From assembly GCA_017532725.1 (NCBI GenBank), contig JAFXIZ010000035.1, positions 1 through 48,390 of the forward strand: a stretch of DNA of 48,390 nucleotides, written 5' to 3'. The position numbers and the translations under genes are program-made. The notes beneath the pieces were generated by a model. That model had not been told where the DNA came from. It saw only the letters and a program-made list of their open reading frames with translations, and did not search any database. Below are positions 8,892 to 19,100 of the stretch, piece by piece. Numbering within the stretch: position 1 is the stretch's first letter; each line of letters starts with the position of its first letter. This DNA is from Bacteroidaceae bacterium (lineage in GTDB: Bacteria; Bacteroidota; Bacteroidia; Bacteroidales; Barnesiellaceae_A).

Positions 8892-10358
8892 ATGCACAAG
8901 TTTTGTGTTCTCTCAATAATTGTATTATCGGCTGTAGTGGCTGTAGCCTCGCCCAAGTATGAGATGCGAGCAGTGTGGCTTACAACCAATTGGGGTTTGG
9001 ATTGGCCTTCTCGTCCTGCAAGTAATGCTCAAGAGGCAAAGTTGCAGCAGGATGAGTTGTGTGTACTGCTTGATGAAGTGGCTTCGCTTGGCTTTAATAC
9101 AGTGTTCTTTCAGGCGCGTATTCGTGGCGAGGTCTTTTATGATTCGCAAATCGAGCCTTGGAGTCGCATTGTAAGTGGTAAGTCGGGGCGTTCGCCGGGT
9201 TACGACCCGTTGGCTTTTGCCGTAGCCGAGTGCCATCGTCGAGGCTTGGAGTGTCACGCTTGGATAGTAACAATACCTGCCGGCAGTGTAAGGCAGGCCA
9301 AGTTGCAAGGCTCGCAAGCCCTTTCGGCTCGTTGTCCCGATATGTGTGTAAAACTGAAGGGCGAGTGGTATATCGACCCCGGACATCCCCAAGCGGCCGA
9401 GTATATAGCAACGCTTGCCGAGGAGATAGCCGGTCGATATGATGTCGATGGTATTCATCTCGACTATATTCGTTATCCACACGAAGAGGGTGCTTTCCCC
9501 GATTCTCACACCTATAATTGTTATGCTCCGGCCGATGTGTCGCTCGAGGAGTGGCGAGTGGATAACATTACGCACATTGTAAGTACTGTATGCGATGTCG
9601 TGAAAGGCATCGATGAGGCTATTATGGTAAGTTCGGCACCTCTTGGGCGTTACACGCAGATTGAAGGATTTCCCTTGTCCGATTGGTGCTGTACCGGTGG
9701 TGTTTCGCAGGATGTGATAGGTTGGCTCGATGATGGATGTAACGACTTTGTTGCCCCTATGATGTACTATAGGGATGTCAACTTTTACCCCTATTTGTAT
9801 GATTGGGTAGAGCGTACGGCCGATGCAGGATATGTAGTGGCAGGATTGGGAATATACCGTATGGAGCGTAGCGAAGGTAATTGGGCTTTGGATGATATAG
9901 TGTGTCAGTTGAAGGCTACACGTCATTATGGTGCGGCAGGGCAGGCTCTTTTCCGTGCCAAGCAGTTGTTGCGTTTCCCCGATTTGTCGCTATTCTTGGC
10001 AGGAAATTTTTATCGCTATCCGGCACTGTTGCCTCCTATGATAAATGTTAATGCCCTTATGTCCGAATCGATATCGGATTTGGTGCTGAAGAGTGGGCAT
10101 TCGGGCGATACCCTTGTGTGGAAGCCCGTTGAAACGGCTGTACGTTATGCTGTATATGCCTCGGTAACCGATAGTGTCGATGTGACCGATGCAGCACAAC
10201 TCTTATACACTTGGGTTAATGATACAACGGTTGCGCTACCACCTTATAGATACAAATCATTTGCTGTTACGGCCATCGATGCCTTCCGACGCGAAACACA
10301 ACCCGTATATGTGGCGCATCCGGCAGTCGTTTGTCCTATCGGAATTGCCGATTTGTAA
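8892..10358 (+). CDS. Exported glycoside-hydrolase-like (GHL10/YngK) protein
   Basis: A 488-residue protein with a signal peptide (MHKFCVLSIIVLSAVVAVAS) followed by the start typical of the GHL10 / DUF187 family: KYEMRAVWLTTNWGLDWPSR. Further TIM-barrel landmarks are GFNTVFFQARIRGEVFYDS, the AWIV strand after ECH, the FAVAECHRRGLE helix and DGIHLDYIRYP, whose Asp and Arg/Tyr belong to the putative active site. Residues from about 395 form a small fibronectin-III-like beta domain (YAVYASVTDS...KSFAVTAIDAF). Members are thought to act on cell-envelope glycans or polysaccharides, but activity has been shown for few. It lies alone between the gate protein and manA and has its own promoter. Confidence 0.85.
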   Translation: MHKFCVLSIIVLSAVVAVASPKYEMRAVWLTTNWGLDWPSRPASNAQEAKLQQDELCVLLDEVASLGFNTVFFQARIRGEVFYDSQIEPWSRIVSGKSGRSPGYDPLAFAVAECHRRGLECHAWIVTIPAGSVRQAKLQGSQALSARCPDMCVKLKGEWYIDPGHPQAAEYIATLAEEIAGRYDVDGIHLDYIRYPHEEGAFPDSHTYNCYAPADVSLEEWRVDNITHIVSTVCDVVKGIDEAIMVSSAPLGRYTQIEGFPLSDWCCTGGVSQDVIGWLDDGCNDFVAPMMYYRDVNFYPYLYDWVERTADAGYVVAGLGIYRMERSEGNWALDDIVCQLKATRHYGAAGQALFRAKQLLRFPDLSLFLAGNFYRYPALLPPMINVNALMSESISDLVLKSGHSGDTLVWKPVETAVRYAVYASVTDSVDVTDAAQLLYTWVNDTTVALPPYRYKSFAVTAIDAFRRETQPVYVAHPAVVCPIGIADL

Positions 10359-10364
10359 ATATTT

Positions 10365-10397
10365 TTTGTGAGATTAAAAGGTAAATTATTATCTTTG
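10365..10397 (+). promoter_or_regulatory. manA promoter (-33 TTTG, -7 TATCTTTG)
   Basis: A complete Bacteroidetes-type promoter: TTTG at 10365-10368, 21-nt spacer, TATCTTTG at 10390-10397. It starts 7 nt after the preceding stop codon and 44 nt before the manA ATG. Confidence 0.75.
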
Positions 10398-10441
10398 TCA
10401 CCACAACAGTTATGTGGTTGTGATAGAGTGCGTGTGTAACT

Positions 10442-11419
10442 ATGTATATTTTAAAATTTCAGGACATATACAAGACACCTATTTGGGGTGGTACGAAGAT
10501 AGGCTCGTTCAAGGAAAAGAGCCTCGACCTCGAATCGGTGGGTGAGAGTTGGGAGATATCGGCTGTTGAAGGCGACCTCTCGATTGTAGCCAATGGTGAA
10601 GATGCCGGAAAAAACATAGCCGAACTCGTTGCTTGTTATGGCGACCGATTGGTTGGACGCCACGTTGCACGCTATTTCGGAACGACTTTTCCCCTGTTGG
10701 TTAAGTTTATCGACGCACACGACAACCTTTCGATACAAGTACACCCCAACGATGAGTTGGCTCGCATCAGGCATAATGCCTTTGGCAAAACCGAGATGTG
10801 GTATGTTATAGATGCCGAGCCCGGAGCAGGAATCTATTCGGGCTTTGCCAAGGAGATAACCCCCGAGGAGTATGTCGAGCGTGTTGCCAATAATACCATT
10901 ATGGAGGTGCTACAGTTCCACTCTGTAAAGCCCGGCGATGTATTTTATCTGCCTTCGGGTCGTATTCACGCCATAGGAAGAGGGGTATTTATAGCCGAGA
11001 TACAACAAACATCCAATATTACCTATCGGATATACGATTATAATCGCATCGACAAGAATGGCAAACCTCGCGACTTGCACACCGAGTGGGCAAAAGATGC
11101 TATAGATTATAAGATGTACGACAACCTACGGTCGCATTGTGTGCATCAGAAGAATAAGGCTGTCGAATTGGTCGATTGTCCCTATTTTACAACTGCTCTG
11201 CTGGACTATAATGTTGAGGTGGAACGCCCCGTATCGGTATATGACTCTTTTATGATATATATGTGTATGCGTGGCAAGGCTCGCATTACAGCCGATAATG
11301 GCTCGTGGGTGGATATAAAACAAGGCGAAACGTGTCTTGTACCTGCCGAGATAGGCAGTGTAAAGATATCGCCCGACCCTCAAGTGGTGCTGCTTGAGAG
11401 TTATGTGCGCGAAGATTAA
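10442..11419 (+). CDS. manA: Mannose-6-phosphate isomerase, type I
   Basis: Zinc-dependent cupin enzyme interconverting mannose 6-phosphate and fructose 6-phosphate, supplying GDP-mannose precursors or letting mannose enter glycolysis. The metal-site residues are visible: Gln99 and His101 in QVHPND (99-104), Glu118 in GKTEMWY (115-121) and His176 in PSGRIHAIGRG. The opening KTPIWGGTKI and the length of 325 residues match the short bacterial type I (YvyI/Pmi) form. It has a full promoter just upstream and a symmetric terminator just downstream, so it is probably monocistronic. It converges with the beta-galactosidase gene. Confidence 0.95.
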   Translation: MYILKFQDIYKTPIWGGTKIGSFKEKSLDLESVGESWEISAVEGDLSIVANGEDAGKNIAELVACYGDRLVGRHVARYFGTTFPLLVKFIDAHDNLSIQVHPNDELARIRHNAFGKTEMWYVIDAEPGAGIYSGFAKEITPEEYVERVANNTIMEVLQFHSVKPGDVFYLPSGRIHAIGRGVFIAEIQQTSNITYRIYDYNRIDKNGKPRDLHTEWAKDAIDYKMYDNLRSHCVHQKNKAVELVDCPYFTTALLDYNVEVERPVSVYDSFMIYMCMRGKARITADNGSWVDIKQGETCLVPAEIGSVKISPDPQVVLLESYVRED

Positions 11420-11460
11420 TGTGTACTACTGCTTGGCAATAGAGTTACGATATAAACAAC

Positions 11461-11485
11461 GGAGGCTGCAAAATTTGCAGCCTCC
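11461..11485. terminator. Bidirectional terminator between manA and GH2 gene
   Basis: Near-perfect palindrome GGAGGCTGCAAA-a-TTTGCAGCCTCC (12-bp arms) midway between two convergent genes. Flanks are only moderately T-rich (TGTCGTTTG on the plus side, GTTGTTTA on the minus side). Confidence 0.75.
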
Positions 11486-11507
11486 TGTCGTTTGAATGGG
11501 TTTGTTA

Positions 11508-14024
11508 CTATTCGGCGTTGATGGTTATTTGTGCTTGGGGCAATCCGTCGGCTGTTGCTGTGAGGGTTGCTCTGCCGTTTGTTCCGTCGTTTTGTATCAC
11601 AACCAAGCACTTGCCGTAGAATGCCTTGCGATGATTGGCCTTGAAACGTTCCATCGAGAAGGGTGAGCCATTATCAACACCGGCTATGAAGGCATTGCCT
11701 TGTATGTCGAAGTGGACAAGATTGTGGGCATTGGGGCATAAGTTGCCGTCTTTGTCGAGAATTTCCACTGTTACAAAACTGAGGTCGCGACCATCGGCGT
11801 GCAGTGTAGCGCGGTCGGGGGTGAGGCGTATTTGTGCAGGCTCGCCGGCTGTGTGAATGGTTTGTGAAGCAACCTCTGTGCCATCCTTGCGAGAAACTAC
11901 GCGCACCTCGCCCGGCTCATATGTTACGCGCCACATAGTGTGGAACTCGCCTTTGCCCTTGCTGCGTGTGCCTTGCGATACGCCGTTTATCCACAACTCC
12001 ACCTCATCGGCGTTGTTGTAGTAGCACCACATATCGATGGTTTCGCCCGGGGTGTGATTCCAATGAGGGAATAAGTGTAGAACGGTTTCGTCGCTCCACT
12101 CGCTCTTATACATATAATATATGTCTTTGGGGAATCCAGCCAAATCGACAATGCCGAAGTATGAACTGCGAGCCGGGAATGTATAGGGGGTAGGCTCGCC
12201 TATGTAGTCGAATCCTGTCCATATAAATGTGCCACTTACATAATCGCGCTCGCTTACCATACGCCAATTGCGCTCGTGGGTTGAGCCCCAAGGTGCGTGT
12301 ACGTGGTCGTAAGAGGAGCAAGAGTAAGAATCGTTGATGTAGGGAATATCCCATCGAACGGGGCGAGGCATAAAACTATCGGAGGGCTGTTCGTAATAGC
12401 CTCTTGTCATCAGTGCCGAGGCGCTTTCAGTGGCAATAAAAGGTTGCTCGGGGAACCATCCGGGTACTGAGTCGAACCAATCGATGTGGTAGTTGTATCC
12501 AATAATATCGAGTGAGCCTGCTCGGAATAGGTGGTTGCTGGGATTGGGCTCGTCGTTACCGGTGGTGATGGGTCGGGGATCGTATCTCTTCACAATCTCG
12601 CACAAACGACGTGTTATGAGCGAGTTGGTGCTGAGTGTATCACCTTGTTGGGCGAGGGCAGTGGCATCTTTCATGAGGTTGAGGGGCATATTTGCATCTT
12701 CGAGTGAGAGAATGTCGCTTGCCTCGTGTGTCCATTGCTCGCGTACCTCGTTACCGATGCTCCACATGATGATTGAGGGGTGGTTACGGTCGCGCATCAC
12801 AAGGTCGGTAAGGTCGCGCTCGTGCCACTCTTTGAAGTAGCGCGAGTAGTCATATCGGGTCTTGGGGCGACTCCACATATCAAGTGCCTCATCCATAACA
12901 ATGAAGCCCATGCGGTCGCAGAGGTCGAGCACCTCGGGAGCAGGAGGATTGTGAGAGCAACGGTAGGCGTTGCAACCCATTTCCTTGAGTATTTCCAATT
13001 GTCGCTCAATGGCTCTTGTGTTGACAGCAGCCCCCAAGCAGCCCAAGTCGTGGTGCATACACACGCCCTTAATCTTTACCGGTTGGTCGTTGAGGAAAAA
13101 GCCTTGCTGTGCATCGAAACGGAATGTGCGTACACCTAACGGTGTATCATAACTGTCGGTTACTGCACCGTTATACTCTATCTGTGTGCGTACGGTATAG
13201 AGGTAGGGGCTCTCTATCGACCAGCGTTTGGGTGCGATGAGTTGTAACTCGATAGACTCCTCGGTGGTGGTGTCGGGGGCAAGAAGCATATCATCTTGAG
13301 CAAAGGCTACGGTCTTGCCTGTGGCATCGAGAATGTATTGCGAAACAGTTATCAATGCGCTGTCCGGAGTGGTGTTGCGCACTCGGGTGGCTACGTTTAC
13401 TGTTGCCTTTTGGTCATCAACAGTGGGTGTGGTGACGTATGTACCCCAATTGTCGATGTGTATCGATTGTGTCTTTACCATCCAAACGTGGCGATATATA
13501 CCACATCCGCTGTACCAACGCGAGTTGGGTTGCTCCGAGTTGTCAACGCGCACAGCCACAACATTCTCGCCGATGTGTAGCAGAGGTGTTATGTCGCGAC
13601 GGAATGAAATGTATCCATAGGGTCGCACACCTGTCGATACGCCGTTGACAAATACATTCGACAGCATATACACGCCGTCAAAGTCGAGATATATCCTTGA
13701 GCCGTTGGCGAGGTCGGTGCTATCCACCACAAATGTTTTGCGATACCAGCCTATACCACCCGGCAATGCTCCACCGGCATAGCCCGAAGGATTATCTTTT
13801 GAGAAATCGCCCTCTATCGCCCAATCGTGAGGCAGATTGAGAACGCGCCACGATGAGTCATCGAAGGTGGGTTGTTCGGCATTTTGTACATCACCAAGGT
13901 TAAATCTCCAATCGTAGTCGAAACATTCTCTCTCGCGAGGCGATTGTGCTGCCTCGGGCATCGAATTGCAACTTATCATCAGTAGGATAAGTGCAGGCAT
14001 CAGCCATCTGCTCATTTTTTTCAT
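11508..14024 (-). CDS. GH2 beta-galactosidase-like lipoprotein
   Basis: An 838-residue family GH2 enzyme, most like Bacteroidetes beta-galactosidases that trim terminal galactosides from plant or host glycans at the cell surface or in the periplasm. MKKMSRWLMPALILLMISC ends in a lipobox cysteine. Then come the sugar-binding N-terminal beta domain (LPHDWAIEGDFSKDNPSGYA; RWYSGCGIYRHVW), an Ig-like domain, and the TIM barrel. The acid/base is Glu426 in MWSIGNEVREQW and the nucleophile is Glu533 in FIATESASAL. Two more beta domains follow (about residues 640-838), including a DUF4982-like and a terminal Ig-like module. The substrate is not certain; beta-glucuronidase or mannosidase members share the fold. 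It lies 41 nt downstream of the TPR/LuxR-type regulator with no visible promoter between, so they are probably cotranscribed. Confidence 0.93.
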   Translation of the reverse strand: MKKMSRWLMPALILLMISCNSMPEAAQSPRERECFDYDWRFNLGDVQNAEQPTFDDSSWRVLNLPHDWAIEGDFSKDNPSGYAGGALPGGIGWYRKTFVVDSTDLANGSRIYLDFDGVYMLSNVFVNGVSTGVRPYGYISFRRDITPLLHIGENVVAVRVDNSEQPNSRWYSGCGIYRHVWMVKTQSIHIDNWGTYVTTPTVDDQKATVNVATRVRNTTPDSALITVSQYILDATGKTVAFAQDDMLLAPDTTTEESIELQLIAPKRWSIESPYLYTVRTQIEYNGAVTDSYDTPLGVRTFRFDAQQGFFLNDQPVKIKGVCMHHDLGCLGAAVNTRAIERQLEILKEMGCNAYRCSHNPPAPEVLDLCDRMGFIVMDEALDMWSRPKTRYDYSRYFKEWHERDLTDLVMRDRNHPSIIMWSIGNEVREQWTHEASDILSLEDANMPLNLMKDATALAQQGDTLSTNSLITRRLCEIVKRYDPRPITTGNDEPNPSNHLFRAGSLDIIGYNYHIDWFDSVPGWFPEQPFIATESASALMTRGYYEQPSDSFMPRPVRWDIPYINDSYSCSSYDHVHAPWGSTHERNWRMVSERDYVSGTFIWTGFDYIGEPTPYTFPARSSYFGIVDLAGFPKDIYYMYKSEWSDETVLHLFPHWNHTPGETIDMWCYYNNADEVELWINGVSQGTRSKGKGEFHTMWRVTYEPGEVRVVSRKDGTEVASQTIHTAGEPAQIRLTPDRATLHADGRDLSFVTVEILDKDGNLCPNAHNLVHFDIQGNAFIAGVDNGSPFSMERFKANHRKAFYGKCLVVIQNDGTNGRATLTATADGLPQAQITINAE

Positions 14025-14065
14025 TGGTCTGTTTTTATGATTTGATTGTTGTTGATTTGTCTGTT

Positions 14066-15865
14066 CTATTTGGCAAGTTTGCGTGACAGAAACTCTTGTA
14101 TCGATTCTTCATTGGGGACTTCCAATTTCTTGCGTAATCGGTTTCGTGCCGACTCTATACTGCGTATTTCGCGAAACGTGATAGAGGATATCTCCTTGGT
14201 CGATAGTCCGATATATAGCATAGCACACAGGCGTTTTTGTCGTTGGGTGATGCCCGGACTTATCTCCTCAAGTCGGTCGTAAAACGAAGGGTGTACTTGT
14301 TCAAAGTAGTATTTGAATTCCTGCCAGTTATCGGTGTTGCAGCGTTGTTTTACTTGCGATAGGATGTTTCGTATTCGTTCTTTGTACTCCTTGTCGCGAG
14401 GGTCTTTGACCAAGAGCAGTTGCTTAAGTTCCTCGCTCAGTTGCTCAAGAAATTCGTTATCCTTGGTAAATGTGAGTGCGTAACTCGACAACTCCCTGTT
14501 CTTTTGGTCGATAACTCGGTTGAGTTCCTGCTCCTTTATTTGTTGCAGTTCATTCTCCTTCTCCTGCAAGGCTATCTGTTGTTCGACAAGTTGCGTGTTG
14601 GCTTTATGTCGTTTTTGTTGTAATTGCGACAGGGTGATGAGGAATATTATAATGATTATGAGTGCTATAAGTGCTATGATAATGACTGTAACCGTTCTGT
14701 CGGTTTTCAGTTTGCTTATCTGCATATTGTTTATGGCTTTGGCATTCTCGCGCAACTTTTGTTCGTTGTCGTAAATCCGTTCCAGATTATTCACCTTGCG
14801 CTTATCGTTAGCCTTTACGAGTGAGTCTTTTAGCGCAGTTGCCTCCTTGAGGTGGTCGTATGCCTTTACATAATTGTTGCTTCTCTTATAAAAGTCGGAT
14901 AGTGTAATGTGGGCCTTCGACTCAACTTCGCTGTTTGAAATTTTGTGCAAGAGGTCATTCTCTATGGTGCTAACGCATTTTGCTGCCTCACTATCGATGC
15001 CCGATTTTTCATATGCCTCAATAAGCAAGGTGTATATGGTAACAAGTTCGGAGTAGTTGTGGCTCTTTTCAAAGAAATCCTTGGCATTGTTGATATAAGA
15101 TATGGCAAGATATATCTCGCCCTTCTGAAGATACAACGACCCAATGTTGCACTGCATACTGTGATACATATCCGAATGCTCCTCTTTGTCAACCATTTGC
15201 AATGCCTGCAACGCGTAGTCGAGGGCTTCATCAAATGCATTTAGTTTTACATTAATGGCAGCCAAGTTGTTGTAGTTGATAAACAACTCTTGTTTGTCGC
15301 CTATTTTACTATTGATTTTCAGCGATTTGTTGATGTATTCTTTCGATTTCTCGATGTCGGTAGGGTAGTATGCTGCACCTATATTATTATATATGCGTGC
15401 TATGTCGCCCTGCATATTGTTGTCTTGTGCTATCAATAACGCCTTGTGGTAATATTCCATTGCACTGCTCCATAATCCCACTTCCTCAAATGCCGCTCCC
15501 AATGGCAGGTATAACTTCAGCAATATTTGAGGGTTACTCTCTTTTTGTTCGAGGTAAGATACTGCTTCGGAAAATACATCTATGGCATTCGATTGTTGCC
15601 CTTGTCGTCTGAAGTATCCTCCTATATTTTTAATAATAAATGTGACAAAAGAACTATCCGATAAGAACTCTGTGTGGTTTATAGAGTCTATGGCAGCGCA
15701 TATTTTTTGTGATGTGCTGTCCTCGGTGTTTATTAACACTTGTGACTTTTTTAGTATTTTTTCTTGCAAAGTGTCAATTGCAGAGGTTGTTATTGTAGCA
15801 TTTAGGAAAAATAGGACAAAAAAGAGCCTGAATATCCCTGTGAAAATATTATATTCGATTCTCAT
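14066..15865 (-). CDS. TPR - transmembrane - LuxR-type HTH regulator
   Basis: A 599-residue membrane-anchored one-component regulator. A signal/anchor sequence opens the protein (FRLFFVLFFLNATITTS). Residues about 80-360 are tetratricopeptide repeats (AMEYYHKALLIAQDN, AFDEALDYALQALQMVDKEE). One strong transmembrane helix (about 390-412, TVTVIIIALIALIIIIIFLI) is followed by a Gln/Glu-rich coiled coil and a C-terminal helix-turn-helix (ITQRQKRLCAMLYIGLSTKE ... RSIESARNRLRKKL) of the LuxR/GerE class. This architecture is common in Bacteroidetes: the TPRs sense a periplasmic partner and the HTH binds DNA from the membrane. Its targets may be the downstream GH2 gene or the divergent T9SS-cargo genes; that is inference. 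A perfect -7 box lies at 15898-15905. Confidence 0.88.
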   Translation of the reverse strand: MRIEYNIFTGIFRLFFVLFFLNATITTSAIDTLQEKILKKSQVLINTEDSTSQKICAAIDSINHTEFLSDSSFVTFIIKNIGGYFRRQGQQSNAIDVFSEAVSYLEQKESNPQILLKLYLPLGAAFEEVGLWSSAMEYYHKALLIAQDNNMQGDIARIYNNIGAAYYPTDIEKSKEYINKSLKINSKIGDKQELFINYNNLAAINVKLNAFDEALDYALQALQMVDKEEHSDMYHSMQCNIGSLYLQKGEIYLAISYINNAKDFFEKSHNYSELVTIYTLLIEAYEKSGIDSEAAKCVSTIENDLLHKISNSEVESKAHITLSDFYKRSNNYVKAYDHLKEATALKDSLVKANDKRKVNNLERIYDNEQKLRENAKAINNMQISKLKTDRTVTVIIIALIALIIIIIFLITLSQLQQKRHKANTQLVEQQIALQEKENELQQIKEQELNRVIDQKNRELSSYALTFTKDNEFLEQLSEELKQLLLVKDPRDKEYKERIRNILSQVKQRCNTDNWQEFKYYFEQVHPSFYDRLEEISPGITQRQKRLCAMLYIGLSTKEISSITFREIRSIESARNRLRKKLEVPNEESIQEFLSRKLAK

Positions 15866-15897
15866 AAAATCTGTCAGATTTAAACATTTTACGCGAA

Positions 15898-15905
15898 CAA
15901 AGATA
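15898..15905 (-). promoter_or_regulatory. Promoter of TPR/LuxR regulator (-7 box)
   Basis: Minus-strand TATCTTTG, a perfect TAnnTTTG, 32 nt before the ATG. No good -33 TTTG is seen at normal spacing. Confidence 0.6.
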
Positions 15906-15986
15906 AAAATTAATATTAAATTTGAGAAATTTTGTAGTCAATAATTGTTTGTTCTTTATTTTTTATTTTCATAATTCTGCAAATTA

Positions 15987-15994
15987 TATATTTG
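15987..15994 (+). promoter_or_regulatory. Promoter of Omp28/propeller operon (-7 box)
   Basis: TATATTTG, perfect TAnnTTTG. It predicts a leader of about 137 nt before the ATG at 16138. That leader contains the repeats at 16018-16070. Confidence 0.5.
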
Positions 15995-16017
15995 TATATC
16001 AGTATAATAAAAGTCAA

Positions 16018-16070
16018 TGCAGTAGTAAAAAATACTACTTGTTTTACCATTGCAGTAGTAATACAATGGT
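16018..16070. repeat. Overlapping direct and inverted repeats upstream of the Omp28 gene
   Basis: TGCAGTAGTAA occurs twice, at 16018-16028 and 16051-16061, exactly 33 nt apart (about three helical turns). Two 7-bp inverted repeats are layered on this: AGTAGTA-AAAAA-TACTACT (16021-16039) and ACCATTG...CAATGGT (16046-16070). This could be a regulator-binding site or a leader-RNA structure. Confidence 0.7.
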
Positions 16071-16137
16071 GTTATAGTAATCTTATCAACTTCTTATTAT
16101 TAAATTTGTGTCAGTGAAAATTTAAAAATTCAAGCAT

Positions 16138-19100
16138 ATGGACAAAAAACTACTGTTAACATTGGCTTTTTTATTTGCATTCACTTTTATTAAGGCTGAA
16201 TGGAATGTGACAACTGAAGTACAAAACAAGAAAGTGCTTGTCGAAGAGTTTACAGGTATTCATTGTGGCTACTGTCCCTATGCACACAAAATCGTTGCCG
16301 AGTTGCTAAAGGCGCAGCCCGATAAAGTTTACGCCATAGCCTTTCACGCCGGCAGTTATGCTATGCCCGGCCCTGATGAGCCTGACTTTCGTATTCAAGA
16401 GGGTGGACAAATAAACGACTACTTTGGCATCTCGGGTTATCCCTCCGGTATGGTTAATCGCCAACGGTTTACCAATTATATTACTTGTAATCGCAATTTG
16501 TGGGCTAATTATGCTCGTATGGAGTCGGAGAAAACAGCCCCTGTTAATTTGTGGATATCGAGCAGTTACAATGCCGATACGCGCGAGTTGGTAGTCGATG
16601 TCGAGGGTTACTATACTGCCGATGTCGAGAGTGACTTCAATCTGTTGAATGTAGCCCTTACCGAGAATAATATTATGGGCCCCCAGCGAGGTGGTGGTGT
16701 GGGCGATGAGTATATACACCAACATATGTTGCGCGCCCTCTTGACAGGTACTTGGGGCGATACTATTACCAACTGTAAAAAAGGAGAGTATTTCTCGCGT
16801 AAATACACTTATACTGTACCCGAGGCAATAAATGAAGTGACGCTTAATCCTTCGGAATTTGAGGTAGTGGCTTTTGTAAGTGAAAATGAGGAGAATATAC
16901 TTAATGTTACAGGTTGCCGTCCCGAATACCCGGGTTTGGAATTGCCCTTGGAGGCCGAAATCGCCACTGCACTCATTCCTATCTCTGATACTTATGGTTG
17001 CGATTACTTTGAGTTGGCACTGAATAACAAGTCAACCGAGGATATTACACAGGCCAAGTTTACCATTACATTCAACGGTGTGGATAGTGAAGTGGTGTGG
17101 AACGGCGTGGCGAAGGCTCGCTCGACTACTTATATACAACTGCCCTTTGAACTTAACAATCAACTAAAAGAAACCAAAAATAAATATGTCATAAAACTTA
17201 CAGGCCTCAATGACACAGAGTATAAGGGTAATAAATTGAATGGAACATTCGATGCACCCTATGTTGTAACGCCTACAATTAAGGTTGAGATAAAAACCGA
17301 TGCTTATGCCGACGAGAATCGTTACCTTGTCAAAGATGTCGAGGGCAACGTTGTTTATGAGTTTGGCCCCTATCCCGCAGGCCAAGTGTTGTTTGTGCAA
17401 GAGGTTGCTGCGCTTAACCCCGATACTCGTTACTATCTTGAGGTAACCGACTCGTGGTCAAGTGGCATTGCCGAGGGTAGTGTTGCGTTATTGGATGCGT
17501 ATGATAATGTTGTATGCGAGGTGAAAGAGATTGAATATCACGGATGTCGTGTGTTCTTTACCACAGCAAGTCGCAATGTATCTACCGTAGCCGAGAATAA
17601 GAAAGTTCTTATCGAGGAGTTTACAGGAATTTATTGTGGCAATTGCCCCGACGCACACGTTATTATCAAGGAGTTGCAAAAGGCACAACCCGACAATGTG
17701 ATATCAATAGCCTATCACGCAGGGCACTATGCCACACCTTACAATGAAAAAGACCCCGATTATCGCACAGCGTTGGGCGATACCCTCGATACACGTTTTG
17801 TCCCCGACGGATACCCCAACGGTATGATAAACCGTTATGCTTTTGATGAAAATGGATATATGTATGGTAGAGGCTCGTGGGCATCATATTCTCATACTAT
17901 TACCGACCAAACAGCCCCTGTAAATGTGTGGGCAAGCAGTGTATATGACAGTGCAACCCGTACGCTTACTGTCGATGTTGAGGGCTATTATACAGCCAAT
18001 GTCGATGCCAAGGAGAATATGTTGAATGTAATTGTTACGCAGAGCAACATTGTAGGCCCTCAAAATGGTGGCGATATGGGTGATAGTTATGTACACGAGC
18101 ATATGGCGCGTGTCAATCTCACACCCATTTGGGGCGACACCATCGCTGCTTGCAAGGAGGGCGACTTCTTCAAGAGGCAATATGTATATGTTGTGCCTGA
18201 AGATATCAATGGAGTGAAAACCGATCCTGCTTACTTCGAGGTCGTAGCGTTTGTTGCCGAGAACGAAACCAATATTCTTAACGTTACCTCTTGCCGTCCT
18301 TCTTATCCCGGTTTGGTATTGCCCTTGAACGTAGTGCTTGAGCCTTACCGATTGGCAGTAGATGGTGGTACCTATGGCTACAATTATTATGAGGCTTATC
18401 TCAAGAACAACTCTACCGAGGTTATATATTCGGCACAATTTATCATTACACTCAATGGCGAAAAGTTCACAACCGAGTGGGAGGGCGAGGTAAAACCCCG
18501 TACCACTGCCCATATAATGATACCGTTCAAACAAAGTGATTTGCTCAAGTCGTCGAATGATTATGTGGTGAAACTTGTAGGCGTAAACGAAGTGTCGTAC
18601 TCCGGTAATAGTTTTAGTGGTACTTTCCAAGACCCTGTTGCAACAACATCGACCAATAAATTTGTCATCAAGACCGATAACTATGCCGATGAAAACCGAT
18701 ATCTTATCAAAGATGTAAATGGCAAGGTTGTACACGAATTTGGCCCGTTTGAGGCAGGAACAGTCAATGAAGTAACCGAAACAGTGGAACTTGCTGCCGA
18801 TAAGGTATATACCCTTGAGGTTACCGATGCTTGGGGCAATGGAGTCTTGAGTCCTCGTGGCAGTTACAAAATATACAATGCCGATGGCAAACTCGTAGCG
18901 CAACAACTCGAAATTAAAGCGCACGGTTGCCGTACAGCATTTGCCACTACCGAAGCCTCGGCTGTAAACACTGTAGAGGTTGACAATGCATTTGATGTGA
19001 AGTATAACCAAGCCCTTAAAGCAGTGGTGGTGACATCTTGTCAAGAAGCAGGTTTCACCGTGTCGCTCTACAACACTGCCGGACAACGCATTTTCACAAC

